Origin: CAVVMA01 sp963830715
GTDB taxonomy: Bacteria; Desulfobacterota; Binatia; Binatales; Binataceae
Direction of reading: 5' to 3'
Length of the DNA stretch: 64,000 nucleotides
NCBI GenBank assembly: GCA_963830715.1
Contig: CAWHNS010000020.1
Coordinates: 310,001-374,000 of the forward strand
This document shows, one piece after another, positions 55,042 to 63,424 of this stretch. The position numbers were made by a program, and so were the translations under genes. The notes below the pieces were generated by a model that saw only the letters and a program-made list of their open reading frames with translations, ran no database searches and was not told the DNA's origin. How positions within the stretch are numbered: position 1 is the stretch's first letter; the number at the start of each line of letters is the position of its first letter.

Positions 55042-56481
55042 ATGGAATCTGACGCGCTGAGACCCGGGCTCTCGCTCTTCGATTCGGCGACTATCGTCGC
55101 CGGCTCGATGATCGGCTCGGGCATCTTTATCGTCTCGGCCGACATCGCCCGCCACGTCGGCTCGCCCGCCGGCATTCTGGTGGTCTGGATGGTCAGCGGC
55201 CTGATGACGATCGCGGGCGCGCTCTCCTACGGCGAGTTGGCGGCGATGATGCCGCAAGCGGGCGGGCAGTACGTTTATCTGCGCGAGGCTTACGGCGGCC
55301 TGTGGGCGTTTCTTCTTCGGATGGACGCTGCTGCTGGTGATCCAGACCGGCACGATCGCGGCAGTGGCAGTCGCGTTTGCGAGATTCGCGCGGAGTGATC
55401 TGGCCGGCGCTGAGTGCGCGCGTATGGCTCGGATGGGGCGGGTTCGGGCTTTCGGGCGAGCGTCTCGGCGCGATCGCCGTGATCGCGCTGCTGACCGCGG
55501 TCAATCTGCGCGGTCTCAATCCTCGGCCGGCTCGTCCAGAACATCGTTCACTCGGCCAAGGTGTTGTCGCTGCTGCTGATCGTCACTCCTCGGCTGCGTG
55601 ATTGCACCGAATTCGCGGCGGCAGTACACGGCGAACTTCGGCGAGATGCAGGCGTTCACCGGCTCGCAGCGGGCTTTCGCTCGGATTGCTAGCGTCGTTC
55701 GGCGCGGCGATGGTCGGCGGTTTGTTTTCAGCCGACGCCTGGGCCACGGTGACGTTCACCGCTTCCGAAGTGCGTGAGCCCAAGCGCGATCTGCCGCGCG
55801 CGCTGGCCTTCGGGACCGTCGTCGTGATTGCGCTTTACATCCTGACCAACGTCTCCTACCTGTTTGAATTGCCGGCGATAGGCGCGTCCGGCGCGCGAAC
55901 GGCGCGGCGCATGTTTTCGCGCGCGGGATCGCGGGTGCGGAGAGCGATCGCGTGGCGGCGGCGGCGATGGAAATGGTGTGGGGCGGCGCGGGCGCGGCCA
56001 TCACGGCTGTCCTCGTGATGGTGTCGACCTTCGGATGCGCCAACGGATTGATCCTGACGGGCGCGCGCGTGATCTACGCGATGGCATACGACGGGGTGTT
56101 CTTCACATCGGCTGCGCGTCTTAATCAACGCTCAGTCCCGGCGGTAGCGTTGATAGATGCAAGGCGTGTGGGCGGCGCTGCTGGCGTTGTCGGGCACCTA
56201 TTCGGAGCTGCTCGATTACGTGGTCTTCGCGCAGTTGCTGTTTTACGTGCTCACGGTCGGCGCGGTCTTCGTCCTGCGCGCGAGTGGCCGGACGACGCCG
56301 CGGCCGTACCGCGCGTGGGGTTATCCGTATGTTCCGGCGGCGTATATCGTCGCGGCGGTCGCTCTGATGGCGCGACCTGCTCGTGGTGAAGCCGCACTAC
56401 ACGTGGCCCGGACTGCTGATCGCGCTGAGCGGCGCGCCGGTCTATGCGATCATGGCGCGGCGGCAGAAGCGGCGGAAGTAA
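55042..56481 (+). pseudogene. APC-superfamily amino-acid permease, many frameshifts
   Basis: A 12-helix permease can be pieced together across all three frames: LSLFDSATIVAGSMIGSGIF start, SYGELAAMMPQAGGQYVYLREAYG, TLLLVIQTGTIAAVAVAFARF, GERLGAIAVIALLTAVNLRG, MVGGLFSADAWATVTFTASEVREPKRDLPRAL, MVSTFGCANGLILTGARVIYAMAYDG, and WGYPYVPAAYIVAAVALM to a stop at 56481. At least six frame changes are needed, far more than in neighbouring genes. Either a dead gene or a stretch of very poor consensus. Sequence resembles the LAT/cationic and neutral amino-acid exchanger subgroup. Confidence 0.8.
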
Positions 56482-56630
56482 CCCCTGATGAACACCTGCG
56501 TTCGTCTGTGGATACTTGCTGGCGATGACCCCTCACGCTTCGGTTCCCGATTCCAGATTTTCAACTCGTCCACCACGGCGTAAGATGCTTCGTCATGAAG
56601 CAGCATGGCGGGCAAATCCGGGGAGGGTCG

Positions 56631-57951
56631 ATGAAAAGCGGTTGTAGAGCGATTCTGGCGACAGTGTTGGTCTTCACGATAGCTCGTGCGCCCGCGTCCG
56701 CGGCGGTAGTGCCTGGCGACGTGATCACGCCCAAGAATGCCGACAAAGTCGCAGAGCCTCGTAAGCCCCGGCAATCTGTTTCTGGTCAAGCAGGGGATGC
56801 AGATGAAGATCGTCCCGCCGGAGCGACTCGACTGGCCTCCGCCGTACAAGTCAGCGACCGAGAAGTATTCGCCGCAGGTGAAGCTCGGCGACGACGGCAC
56901 GCTCCAGCACTATGTCGCGGGGCAGCCGTTCCCGCTGCTGGATGCCAACGATCCACAGGTCGCGATGAAGGTTATGTGGAATTTCAGTTACCGCCCGCTC
57001 TATACCGACGACGTTGACATCCGCGACGTCGAGATTGCGAGCTACTCGCCCGGCAGCACCAAGCTGGCCGAGCCGGTGGCGCACATCGTGATCGGGCACT
57101 TCGCCTTTTACAACAATGTCGGCCGGACTGAGGTAGCCCCGGTACCGACCGATCCCGAGGCGACCGGCGCAGGAATCCGCTACCGATTCGGCGCATACCC
57201 GGTCCTCGATCCCGCCGAGCTGCGCGGCTTCGGCTTCGTGCGTTACCGCCACGTCAATCCTAAGGTCGAAGACAACACCTGGTTCTACAATCCGCACAGC
57301 CGGCTCAAGCGCCGCGTCGCCGCCAACATGCTCTCGGACATTATGGGCATCCTGCCCGACTTCGGCGGCGGCGGCCCCAGCACCTACGCCAACAATCTCG
57401 ACCCGGACTCGTTTTTCGGCTTCGCCGCGAAGATAGAGGACTTCAGCTACAAGCTGCTCGGGGAAAAGTCGATGCTGGCGTGCGTCCACGCCGCGAATTC
57501 GCCGGAGAAGCCGTGTCCTTTCGACGGCAGCCGCACGGTTTGCCCTGAGAACTGGGAGATGCGCCGGCTCTATGTGATCGAGGGCGACGCCAGGAAGACC
57601 TCGCTGCTGGGCAGCGGCGTGACGATTCCGAAACGGATCTTCTACATCGATTCCGAAGGATGGTTCATCACGGCTTCCGACCAGTACGATCGCGACGGGC
57701 AATTGTGGAAGACGATCGCGACCTTCAATGCCTGCCGCGACCGCCCGGTGCCGGACGCCCGAATCGCGATCTACCCATTCAAGCGCATCTTCCAGACCGC
57801 GCTGGTTGACGAGAACATCCAGAACGGGTTCTCGACCGTGATCTACACGCCGGGACGCGAGCCCGAAGAGCGCGAATGCTGGTATATCAACATGGGCACG
57901 GTGAGCAAGGCGTTCTTCGAGCCCAACGCAATGGAGCGCCAATCCCAATAG
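56631..57951 (+). CDS. DUF1329 exported protein, one frameshift
   Basis: About 440 aa. The signal peptide (SGCRAILATVLVFTIARAPASAA) and VVPGDVITPKNADKV lie in the first frame. One extra base near 56751 leads into SLVSPGNLFLVKQGMQMKIVPPERLDWPPPYKSATEKYS and the DUF1329 body (FVRYRHVNPKVEDNTWFYNPHSRLKRR, WFITASDQYDRDGQLWKTIATF). DUF1329 proteins resemble LolA/LolB-fold outer-membrane lipid handlers and are often co-encoded with RND-type or DUF1302 exporters. It is convergent with two lipoprotein genes. Confidence 0.88.
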
Positions 57952-57952
57952 A

Positions 57953-58546
57953 TCAGGCGCCGGCGGTGGTCAGCAGGAACCCGTTGTACTGCGCCGAATA
58001 GCGGCCGAACATCCGGAGCGAATCGTCGGGGCGGCTCGGCGGCGTGATGGTTCGCCCCTCGAAATCGAACGGACGCGCCGACATCTGATGGACCATCATC
58101 CGCACCGCCATCTGCGAGAAGTCGGGCATGAAGTCGAAGGTGAATCGGACCTGATCGACCGCGACCGGATCGCCATTGATAAATCGCGAGGCGTCGCCGA
58201 ACGCGATCCGCACGCCCTCGGGATGGAAGTAGATGCGGCGCACGCCCGACGCCGTGATCGGCATCCCGAACACCGCGGGCGTCTGGACGATCCGGAAATC
58301 GACGACGTAGGTGAAAAGCGGATCGTGCGCGCCGCTGTAGGACGGCTCGTCCGCAAATGGCCAGCCGCGAATGTAGCCGTCGATTTTGCCGTGCGCGCCG
58401 ACTGCGATTCGTTCCATGGTCGCGATCGCGACCGGCCTATCGGCGGCCACCAGCGGCGATGCGCCCGATAGCCGCGGACGGCCGCTCGCCCCGCATCCGG
58501 CGCCGATCACGATCAGCACGGCAGCCATATACTTCGAGGCGATCAT
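57953..58546 (-). CDS. Lipoprotein, paralogue of the adjacent gene
   Basis: 197 aa with a signal ending VIGAGC. Beta-rich mature part. It shares an aligned core with the upstream neighbour: DPLFTYVVDFRIV, GVRRIYFHPEGVRIAFGD and SARPFDFEGRTITPP here. No recognised domain. It starts 3 bp after that neighbour's stop, so the two are a tandem-duplicated operon. Confidence 0.75.
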   Translation of the reverse strand: MIASKYMAAVLIVIGAGCGASGRPRLSGASPLVAADRPVAIATMERIAVGAHGKIDGYIRGWPFADEPSYSGAHDPLFTYVVDFRIVQTPAVFGMPITASGVRRIYFHPEGVRIAFGDASRFINGDPVAVDQVRFTFDFMPDFSQMAVRMMVHQMSARPFDFEGRTITPPSRPDDSLRMFGRYSAQYNGFLLTTAGA

Positions 58547-58549
58547 CGC

Positions 58550-59146
58550 TCAGAAGCTCATCGGCGAGCAGCTCAGCATCCACCCGCCGACGTTTCCGCG
58601 CCATCGGCCTGAAAAGATCGACGGCTCGTTCTCAGGCGTTACCACCGGATGGCCCTCGAACTCGAACGGCATGGCGGTGCTTTCGTACACCCGCACATGG
58701 AGCATCAGGCTCGGCACCTCGGGCGTGTATTCTCCGGACAGCCTGACCATGTCGGTTTCGACCTCGCGGCCCCGGCTGAAGCTCATCGGATCGGCGAACG
58801 AGGCGTGCGCACCGGCCGGACTGAAGAATACGCGCCGCATTCCGCGCCCCTCGATCTGCTCCCCCATCCCGTGGCTGGAAATGATCTGGAAGTCAACCAG
58901 ATAAGTGAAGACCGCGTCGCGGGGATCATCCACCGGCGCACTCTGGGGGACCGGAATATATCCAACCATCACGCCGTGCGAGCCTGGAGCGATAGGCAGC
59001 CGGTTTTCCTCGAAGGTCGCGACCGCGAGCGGCTGGTCGGAGGAGAAGAACGATCTCAAAGGATGTCCCCGCGTTGCCGGCAGGTTGCACCCACCGAGCG
59101 CGAAGGCCGCGATGGCTAGAAAAAAACTGCGGACCCTTACCGGCAT
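58550..59146 (-). CDS. Lipoprotein, paralogue of the adjacent gene
   Basis: 198 aa from the ATG at 59146. Lipobox LGGC after FFLAIAAFA. The core DAVFTYLVDFQII, GMRRVFFSPAGAHASFAD and TAMPFEFEGHPVVTPE aligns with the downstream gene at roughly one residue in three. Family unknown. It lies just outside the split alcohol dehydrogenase gene. Confidence 0.75.
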   Translation of the reverse strand: MPVRVRSFFLAIAAFALGGCNLPATRGHPLRSFFSSDQPLAVATFEENRLPIAPGSHGVMVGYIPVPQSAPVDDPRDAVFTYLVDFQIISSHGMGEQIEGRGMRRVFFSPAGAHASFADPMSFSRGREVETDMVRLSGEYTPEVPSLMLHVRVYESTAMPFEFEGHPVVTPENEPSIFSGRWRGNVGGWMLSCSPMSF

Positions 59147-59235
59147 GGCCCGACACTCGGTACCGACGCGCAGCCCCATCCGGGGCCGCTGATTCAGTAT
59201 TTAGTCCTGCCCGGAGCCGGACGCCAGAGTCGTTT

Positions 59236-59460
59236 TCAGTAGGCCGCTTCGAGAAGGGCGGTCAATTCCGCCGCGGCGATGGGCCGCTCCAGGGTGCGCG
59301 CGCGATTGATCTCCTCCAGCACCGCGTCCGCGATTTGCGGTAGTTCCTCGCGCGGCACGCCGGCGTCACGAAGCCGCACCGGAACCTCGAACTGAGCGAT
59401 GAATCGCGCCGCCCGATCGGCGCACTCCATCGCGCCCGTCCTCGCGTGATGCAAATCGAC
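59236..59460 (-). pseudogene. 3' end of the iron alcohol dehydrogenase gene, cut off by an insertion
   Basis: 72 codons ending in a TAG-type stop that encode the true C terminus: ECADRAARFIAQFEVPVRLRDAGVP, PQIADAVLEEINRARTLERPI, AAELTALLEAAY. This matches the expected continuation of the gene fragment at 62475-63394. The 2.87-kb cassette 59461-62332 now separates the parts. It has no ribosome-binding site of its own. Confidence 0.85.
59314..59460. repeat. Direct repeat, left copy, of alcohol dehydrogenase coding sequence
   Basis: 147 bp, matching 62333-62474. In the best-aligned 38 codons there are five differences, four of them synonymous (Arg, Arg, Leu, Leu) and one Val/Leu. Both copies end at ATCGAC next to the cassette or host gene boundary. 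Confidence 0.9.
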
Positions 59461-59503
59461 GGGGGGCCATGGTATTGCTAACCGGAGGATTACGTGGGTT
59501 TGG

Positions 59504-60451
59504 ATGGTTAGGCTCGTCAGGACAATCTCGCTTTTCAGCGGTTGCGGAGGATCAGATCTTGCCCTCCGCAGCCGAGGCTACCGAATCGTGTGGGCGAACG
59601 ACATTTGGGACATCGCCTGCCGGACTTACGAGGACAACCTGGACAGCGTCATCCTGTGCGGGGATATCGCAGACTTTGAGAACTTTCCCCAAGCGGATTT
59701 TTTAGTTGGCTGTTATCCATGCAAGGGATTTACCCAAGGGGGGCGCCGCACGCCGACCGACTCGGTCAATTTTTGGTATCGGCATTTTGATCGCGTTCTC
59801 CGGCAAGTCCAACCCAAGGCATTCGTCGTGGAAAATGTGAACGGAATGGCCTATGGTGCCAATCGTTCCCTGTTGCATAACCAGCTCTGCCGCTACCGCT
59901 TGGCGGGCTATAGAGTCAAATGGAAGGCGTTAAACGCCCAGGACTATGGCGTCGCTCAAAGCAGGCGGCGGCTCTTCATTGTGGGCGTTCGCTCAGACTT
60001 GGAGTACAAGTATGAGTTTCCCGCGCCGCTTTGCGGAGGTCCGAATGGGGATCGGCGATTCAGTCAAATGGAGGCGCTTCGGGGAATGCCCGATTGGCCG
60101 GTGGGGGAGTTCAATGATGAGCCCTTTCACTGGTACTACCTATCGCGGAATCGGCGACGAGACTGGACCGAGCCGAGTCCTTGCATCGTGGGTCACTGGC
60201 GGCACGTTCCGCTGCATCCGATGAGCCCGCCGCTCGGAAGGATACGCACAGACAAATGGCGGTTTTCCCGCATTGGCAGGGCGAGGCGGCTGGCCTACCG
60301 GGAGTGTGCAGCCCTACAGGGCTTCCCACGAAGCTTTCGATGGCGCTGGGGAACCGTTAGGCAGCGGTTTCAAATGATCGGCAACGCGGTCCCTCCGCCA
60401 TTGTTCGGCGCAGTCGTGTCGGGCCTGGACGCCTTGTGGGCCACGAAGTGA
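59504..60451 (+). CDS. DNA (cytosine-5) methyltransferase
   Basis: 315 aa. Motif I SLFSGCGGSDLAL; catalytic motif IV GCYPCKGFTQGG with the nucleophilic Cys; motif VI VVENVNG; motif VIII QSRRRLFIVG; and motif X MIGNAVPPPL. The target-recognition region is short (about residues 185-265). PCKGF instead of the usual PCQ(G/P)F is a small variation. ATG start at 59504. First gene of an inserted cassette; its end overlaps the ParB-like gene by 4 bp (GTGA). Confidence 0.94.
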   Translation: MVRLVRTISLFSGCGGSDLALRSRGYRIVWANDIWDIACRTYEDNLDSVILCGDIADFENFPQADFLVGCYPCKGFTQGGRRTPTDSVNFWYRHFDRVLRQVQPKAFVVENVNGMAYGANRSLLHNQLCRYRLAGYRVKWKALNAQDYGVAQSRRRLFIVGVRSDLEYKYEFPAPLCGGPNGDRRFSQMEALRGMPDWPVGEFNDEPFHWYYLSRNRRRDWTEPSPCIVGHWRHVPLHPMSPPLGRIRTDKWRFSRIGRARRLAYRECAALQGFPRSFRWRWGTVRQRFQMIGNAVPPPLFGAVVSGLDALWATK

Positions 60452-61479
60452 CGAACTCGCTTCTACCAAAGCTCGATTACAAGTCGCCCGACGAACTTGA
60501 GTTTGACCCGGAGAATCCGCGCTTCGGAGGGCTGGTCTCCCACAGATCGCAGGACGCCATCAGGGAATACCTCTACGGGGCGCCCCATTATGCGTCGGAA
60601 CTGGTGGACTCTCTCGTAGAGAATGGGTTCATCCACTACGAGCCGCTGGTCGTGAAGCGGAAAGACTCGCGCCTGGTTGTCATTGAAGGCAACAGGCGTC
60701 TTGCGGCGATTAAGCAGATCCGAGCCAATCTCGACAAATACCCTCATCGAAAGAACGATCTGGACTCAATACCGGTCCTGATCTTTCCGACACAAGCCGC
60801 CGCCCAACAGGACATTCGCGTCTATCTCGGCGTAAGGCACCTACTTGGAATCCGCGAATGGCCGCCACTCAGCAAGGCAATGTTCCTTGAACGCGAGAGC
60901 AAGGCGGCGCCCGGCGGTCTCGACCACGTGCTGAAGGAGGTTAGACTAACAAAGCAACAGGCACGACGATTCCTAACACCCTTCCGCCTGCTGAAGTCTG
61001 CCGGGGCTCCTCTGCCCCCGGGAGAGGACTTTTGGGTGTTGGGAGAAGCGTTGCAGAGGAGCGGCATCAAGAAGTACCTGCAGCTTGAGGTTGACCCCAA
61101 GGAACTGAAAATACTGAGCTTCGACAAAAAGAAGCTGAAGCTTCTCTTGGATGATTTGTACGGCCCAGCTAACGGTTCTGATCGCGATTCGTCTGGTCGC
61201 CTCGTGCACGACACTCGCGAACTCTCCGAGCTCGGCAAGGTCTTGGGTTCTGACAGGGCAGAAGCGGAGCTTCGCAGGGGCAGGAGCTTAGCGGAAGCTG
61301 TTGTCTACGTCGACACCCGAGAACAAAGCATCGTACGGTTGAGGCAAGTCAACAAGCAGATGTCGGCGATAGTCAGGAGGCTTTCGATGGGCAGGAGGGA
61401 CCCGGACGGCGACGAATTGCAGAGCGCATATAAGGCCTTCGACACAGTGTTGAAGCGGTTCCTCGCAAAGAATGCCTAG
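60448..61479 (+). CDS. ParB/Srx-fold N-terminal domain protein in the R-M cassette
   Basis: About 343 aa; GTG at 60448 overlaps the methyltransferase stop (GTG at 60436 also possible). FDPENPRFGG and VVIEGNRRLAAIKQI are the ParB/sulfiredoxin-like motifs; the latter is the box II-type ExxRRxxA. The C-terminal 200 residues are helical and Lys/Arg-rich, without the HTH of chromosomal ParB recognised. Such proteins occur in phage and defence loci, sometimes as CTP- or ATP-dependent nucleases or clamps. Role in this cassette is unknown. Its stop overlaps the next gene by 8 bp. Confidence 0.85.
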   Translation: MTNSLLPKLDYKSPDELEFDPENPRFGGLVSHRSQDAIREYLYGAPHYASELVDSLVENGFIHYEPLVVKRKDSRLVVIEGNRRLAAIKQIRANLDKYPHRKNDLDSIPVLIFPTQAAAQQDIRVYLGVRHLLGIREWPPLSKAMFLERESKAAPGGLDHVLKEVRLTKQQARRFLTPFRLLKSAGAPLPPGEDFWVLGEALQRSGIKKYLQLEVDPKELKILSFDKKKLKLLLDDLYGPANGSDRDSSGRLVHDTRELSELGKVLGSDRAEAELRRGRSLAEAVVYVDTREQSIVRLRQVNKQMSAIVRRLSMGRRDPDGDELQSAYKAFDTVLKRFLAKNA

Positions 61480-62259
61480 TCCCCTGTTCGACTTCTTTGA
61501 GGTGATCGCTGAAGAGGCTCTGTGTAGATGCGAGCCGAGTTCTGACGCGAGAGGACCTTGAGGCAAGAGATAACGAAGCACCGCTCCTTGACGGTCTCAA
61601 GGACAGTTTGGGAGTCGCGACCAGTCCGGAAGCGATCGCTGATGCGGTCTCAGCGCTAAGAGATCACTTTTTGCGCAAGGGGTCCAACCTTCCGTTCGAA
61701 TTTGACGCGAACGAACGGAAGATTCACAGCATCGGACCTAAACTTTCTCAACTTCGTCAAGGAAATGAGCAATATCAGAAGCTTAGGGGAGAGGTCCCGA
61801 GATTTCGAGTGCAAGGTGGCCGAACGCCTTGGCGAGCGAGCGGTCGGCGACGTCCATCGGGTCGGGCATCCGAGACATCGCAAGAAGAAGAAGGCGGATT
61901 TTAATTCCTACCTGCGCAAGCTGGGATTCGAAAGGCCTGTTCTTCTCGGGGCTGAGAAGGACGGCGGCCTGGACGTGCTGTGGATACTCCCTGCCGGCTC
62001 AACGCGTTATCGACCCATTGTATCGGTGCAGTGTAAAAACGGTGAGTTCAGCATGGAAGAGGCGGACAGATCACTTGGGCCTACGAAGAGATCTCTAAGC
62101 CTGCACCCGGGGTTCCAAGTGCCCGTTCACGTCCTCTGCGTGCTGTTCAATGACTACGTGTGCCCGGAGGAATTGGGCCAAAAGCCCCTTGAGTTCGTTC
62201 CGCTCGGGCTCAGCGACCTCGCTCCGCTCGCTAGGCCATTCACGATCGAGATGTTGTGA
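61472..62259 (+). CDS. Probable restriction endonuclease (PD-(D/E)xK), two frameshifts
   Basis: About 262 aa if two single extra bases are removed. Part 1 starts MPSPLFDFFEVIAEEALC (61472); part 2, in the next frame, reads LTREDLEARDNEAPLLDGL and SPEAIADAVSALRDHFLRKG; part 3 (from about 61715) reads SDLNFLNFVKEMSNIRSLGE through the end. Part 3 carries GGLDVLWILP and PIVSVQCKNGEF, an Asp...Gln-x-Lys nuclease core. Position after a cytosine-5 methyltransferase supports a cognate restriction enzyme. The frameshifts may be errors or a true loss of cutting while methylation is kept. Confidence 0.65.
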
Positions 62260-62264
62260 GGCCG

Positions 62265-62333
62265 ATGGACAGGCTTTCGAAGGAAGGCAGAAGCCGATTG
62301 ATGTCGCGCATTCGGGGGAGGGACACCGAGCCT
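62265..62333 (+). pseudogene. vsr: Vsr mismatch endonuclease, N-terminal remnant
   Basis: The first 23 codons read MDRLSKEGRSRLMSRIRGRD-TEP, which is the standard beginning of very-short-patch repair endonucleases. The gene then ends abruptly where the alcohol dehydrogenase repeat begins (62333). Vsr repairs T:G mismatches arising from deamination of 5-methylcytosine and normally accompanies such methyltransferases. The truncation point equals the cassette boundary. Confidence 0.8.
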
Positions 62334-62474
62334 CGAGCACCGCGTCCGCGATTTGCGGTAATTCCTCGCGCGGCACGCCGGCGTCGCGAAGCCGCAGCGG
62401 AACCTCGAACTGAGCGATGAATCGCGCCGCGCGATCGGCGCACTCCAACGCGACTGTCGCTTGCATGATCGACA
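62333..62474. repeat. Direct repeat, right copy, of alcohol dehydrogenase coding sequence
   Basis: 142 bp, matching 59314-59460 with a 5-bp length difference near the ATCGAC end. That difference puts this copy out of frame with the upstream part of the host gene. Confidence 0.9.
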
Positions 62475-63394
62475 TCGAAGCGCAGGCCGAAGCCTTCCGC
62501 GATCGGCCCGAAGCGCTCAGGCGCTATCTCCGCCATCAGGCGCATCACGTGCGGTACCGTGATGCACGAAGTCACGCCGTGCGGAACGTCCCATCGCGCT
62601 CCGATCTGATGGCCCAGGGCGTGGGAGAGTCCCAGGCGCGAGTTGATCGCGCCGAAGATCGACAGCCAGGCCGCGAGCTGGCATCGCCCGCGATGAGCCA
62701 GCTCGTCGGCGCCGTGCGTCTGCATCGAGGGAAGCAGATGGCCGTTCAGCATTGAAATCGCGCGCGCGGCGAGCGTGTCGGTAACCAGTTGATGGCGCGC
62801 GGAGTAGCTGGCCTCGACGGCGTGATCCAGCGCCTTGATTCCGGTCGAGGCCCAGAGCCACGCCGGCGTTTCAACCGTAACGGAAGGATCGAGGATGACC
62901 ACCTTGGGCTGCAATCGCGCATCGCCGACGCCGCCCTTGCGGCGCGTGGCTTCGTCGGTAACTCCACCAAACGGCGTGAACTCGCCGGCCGAGAGCGTGG
63001 TCGGGATCGCGATGTGAACCAGATCGTCGCTAGCGCCGAGCTTGCGCGCACCCAGGATTTTCATCGCCGCGGCCTTGGCGGTATCGATCGGGCTGCCGCC
63101 GCCGAAGCTCACCAGGCAGTCGGCGCGAGCCTGTTCAACCTCTGCGGCCGCGGCTTCGACGGTCTTCGACGGCACATGCTGGCGGGCGCCGGTGAAAATC
63201 CCGGCCAGCGCCGGGCCGAGCGCCTGCTTCACCGTGTCGAGCAACTTCGATCGGCCAAGGGTCCGGCCGGTGATGACGACCGCGCGCCGAAGCCTGCGCC
63301 GATCCAATTCGCGCGCCAGCGCGGCGACCGAGCCTGGTCCGAAGAGGACGCTCTCCAGCCGCGTGAACTTGTACTCGCCGCTCAATGGCTCCAC
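62475..63394 (-). pseudogene. 5' part of an iron-containing alcohol dehydrogenase gene
   Basis: About 306 codons from the ATG at 63394: FTRLESVLFGPGSVAALARELDR, VSFGGGSPIDTAKAAAMKIL, PTTLSAGEFTPFGGVTDE, and the metal-binding histidines in DHAVEASYSARH and LSHALGHQIGARWDVPHG. This is the group III iron alcohol dehydrogenase / maleylacetate reductase-like family. At 62474 the frame runs into the repeated segment out of register, and then into the cassette, giving a chimeric tail to 62240. The natural C terminus is at 59236-59460. The core metal and nucleotide sites are intact, but the last helices are lost. Confidence 0.88.
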
Positions 63395-63424
63395 GGCGCT
63401 CCTCCTCTATCGGCGGCACAGCAC

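Noticed and set aside
59236..59460. A separate small gene of 72 codons
   Set aside because: It is the displaced C terminus of the iron alcohol dehydrogenase, without its own ribosome-binding site.
3512..62259. Programmed ribosomal frameshifting as the cause of the many broken frames
   Set aside because: The shifts occur at unrelated sequences and in families not known to use recoding; homopolymer or insertion errors explain them better.
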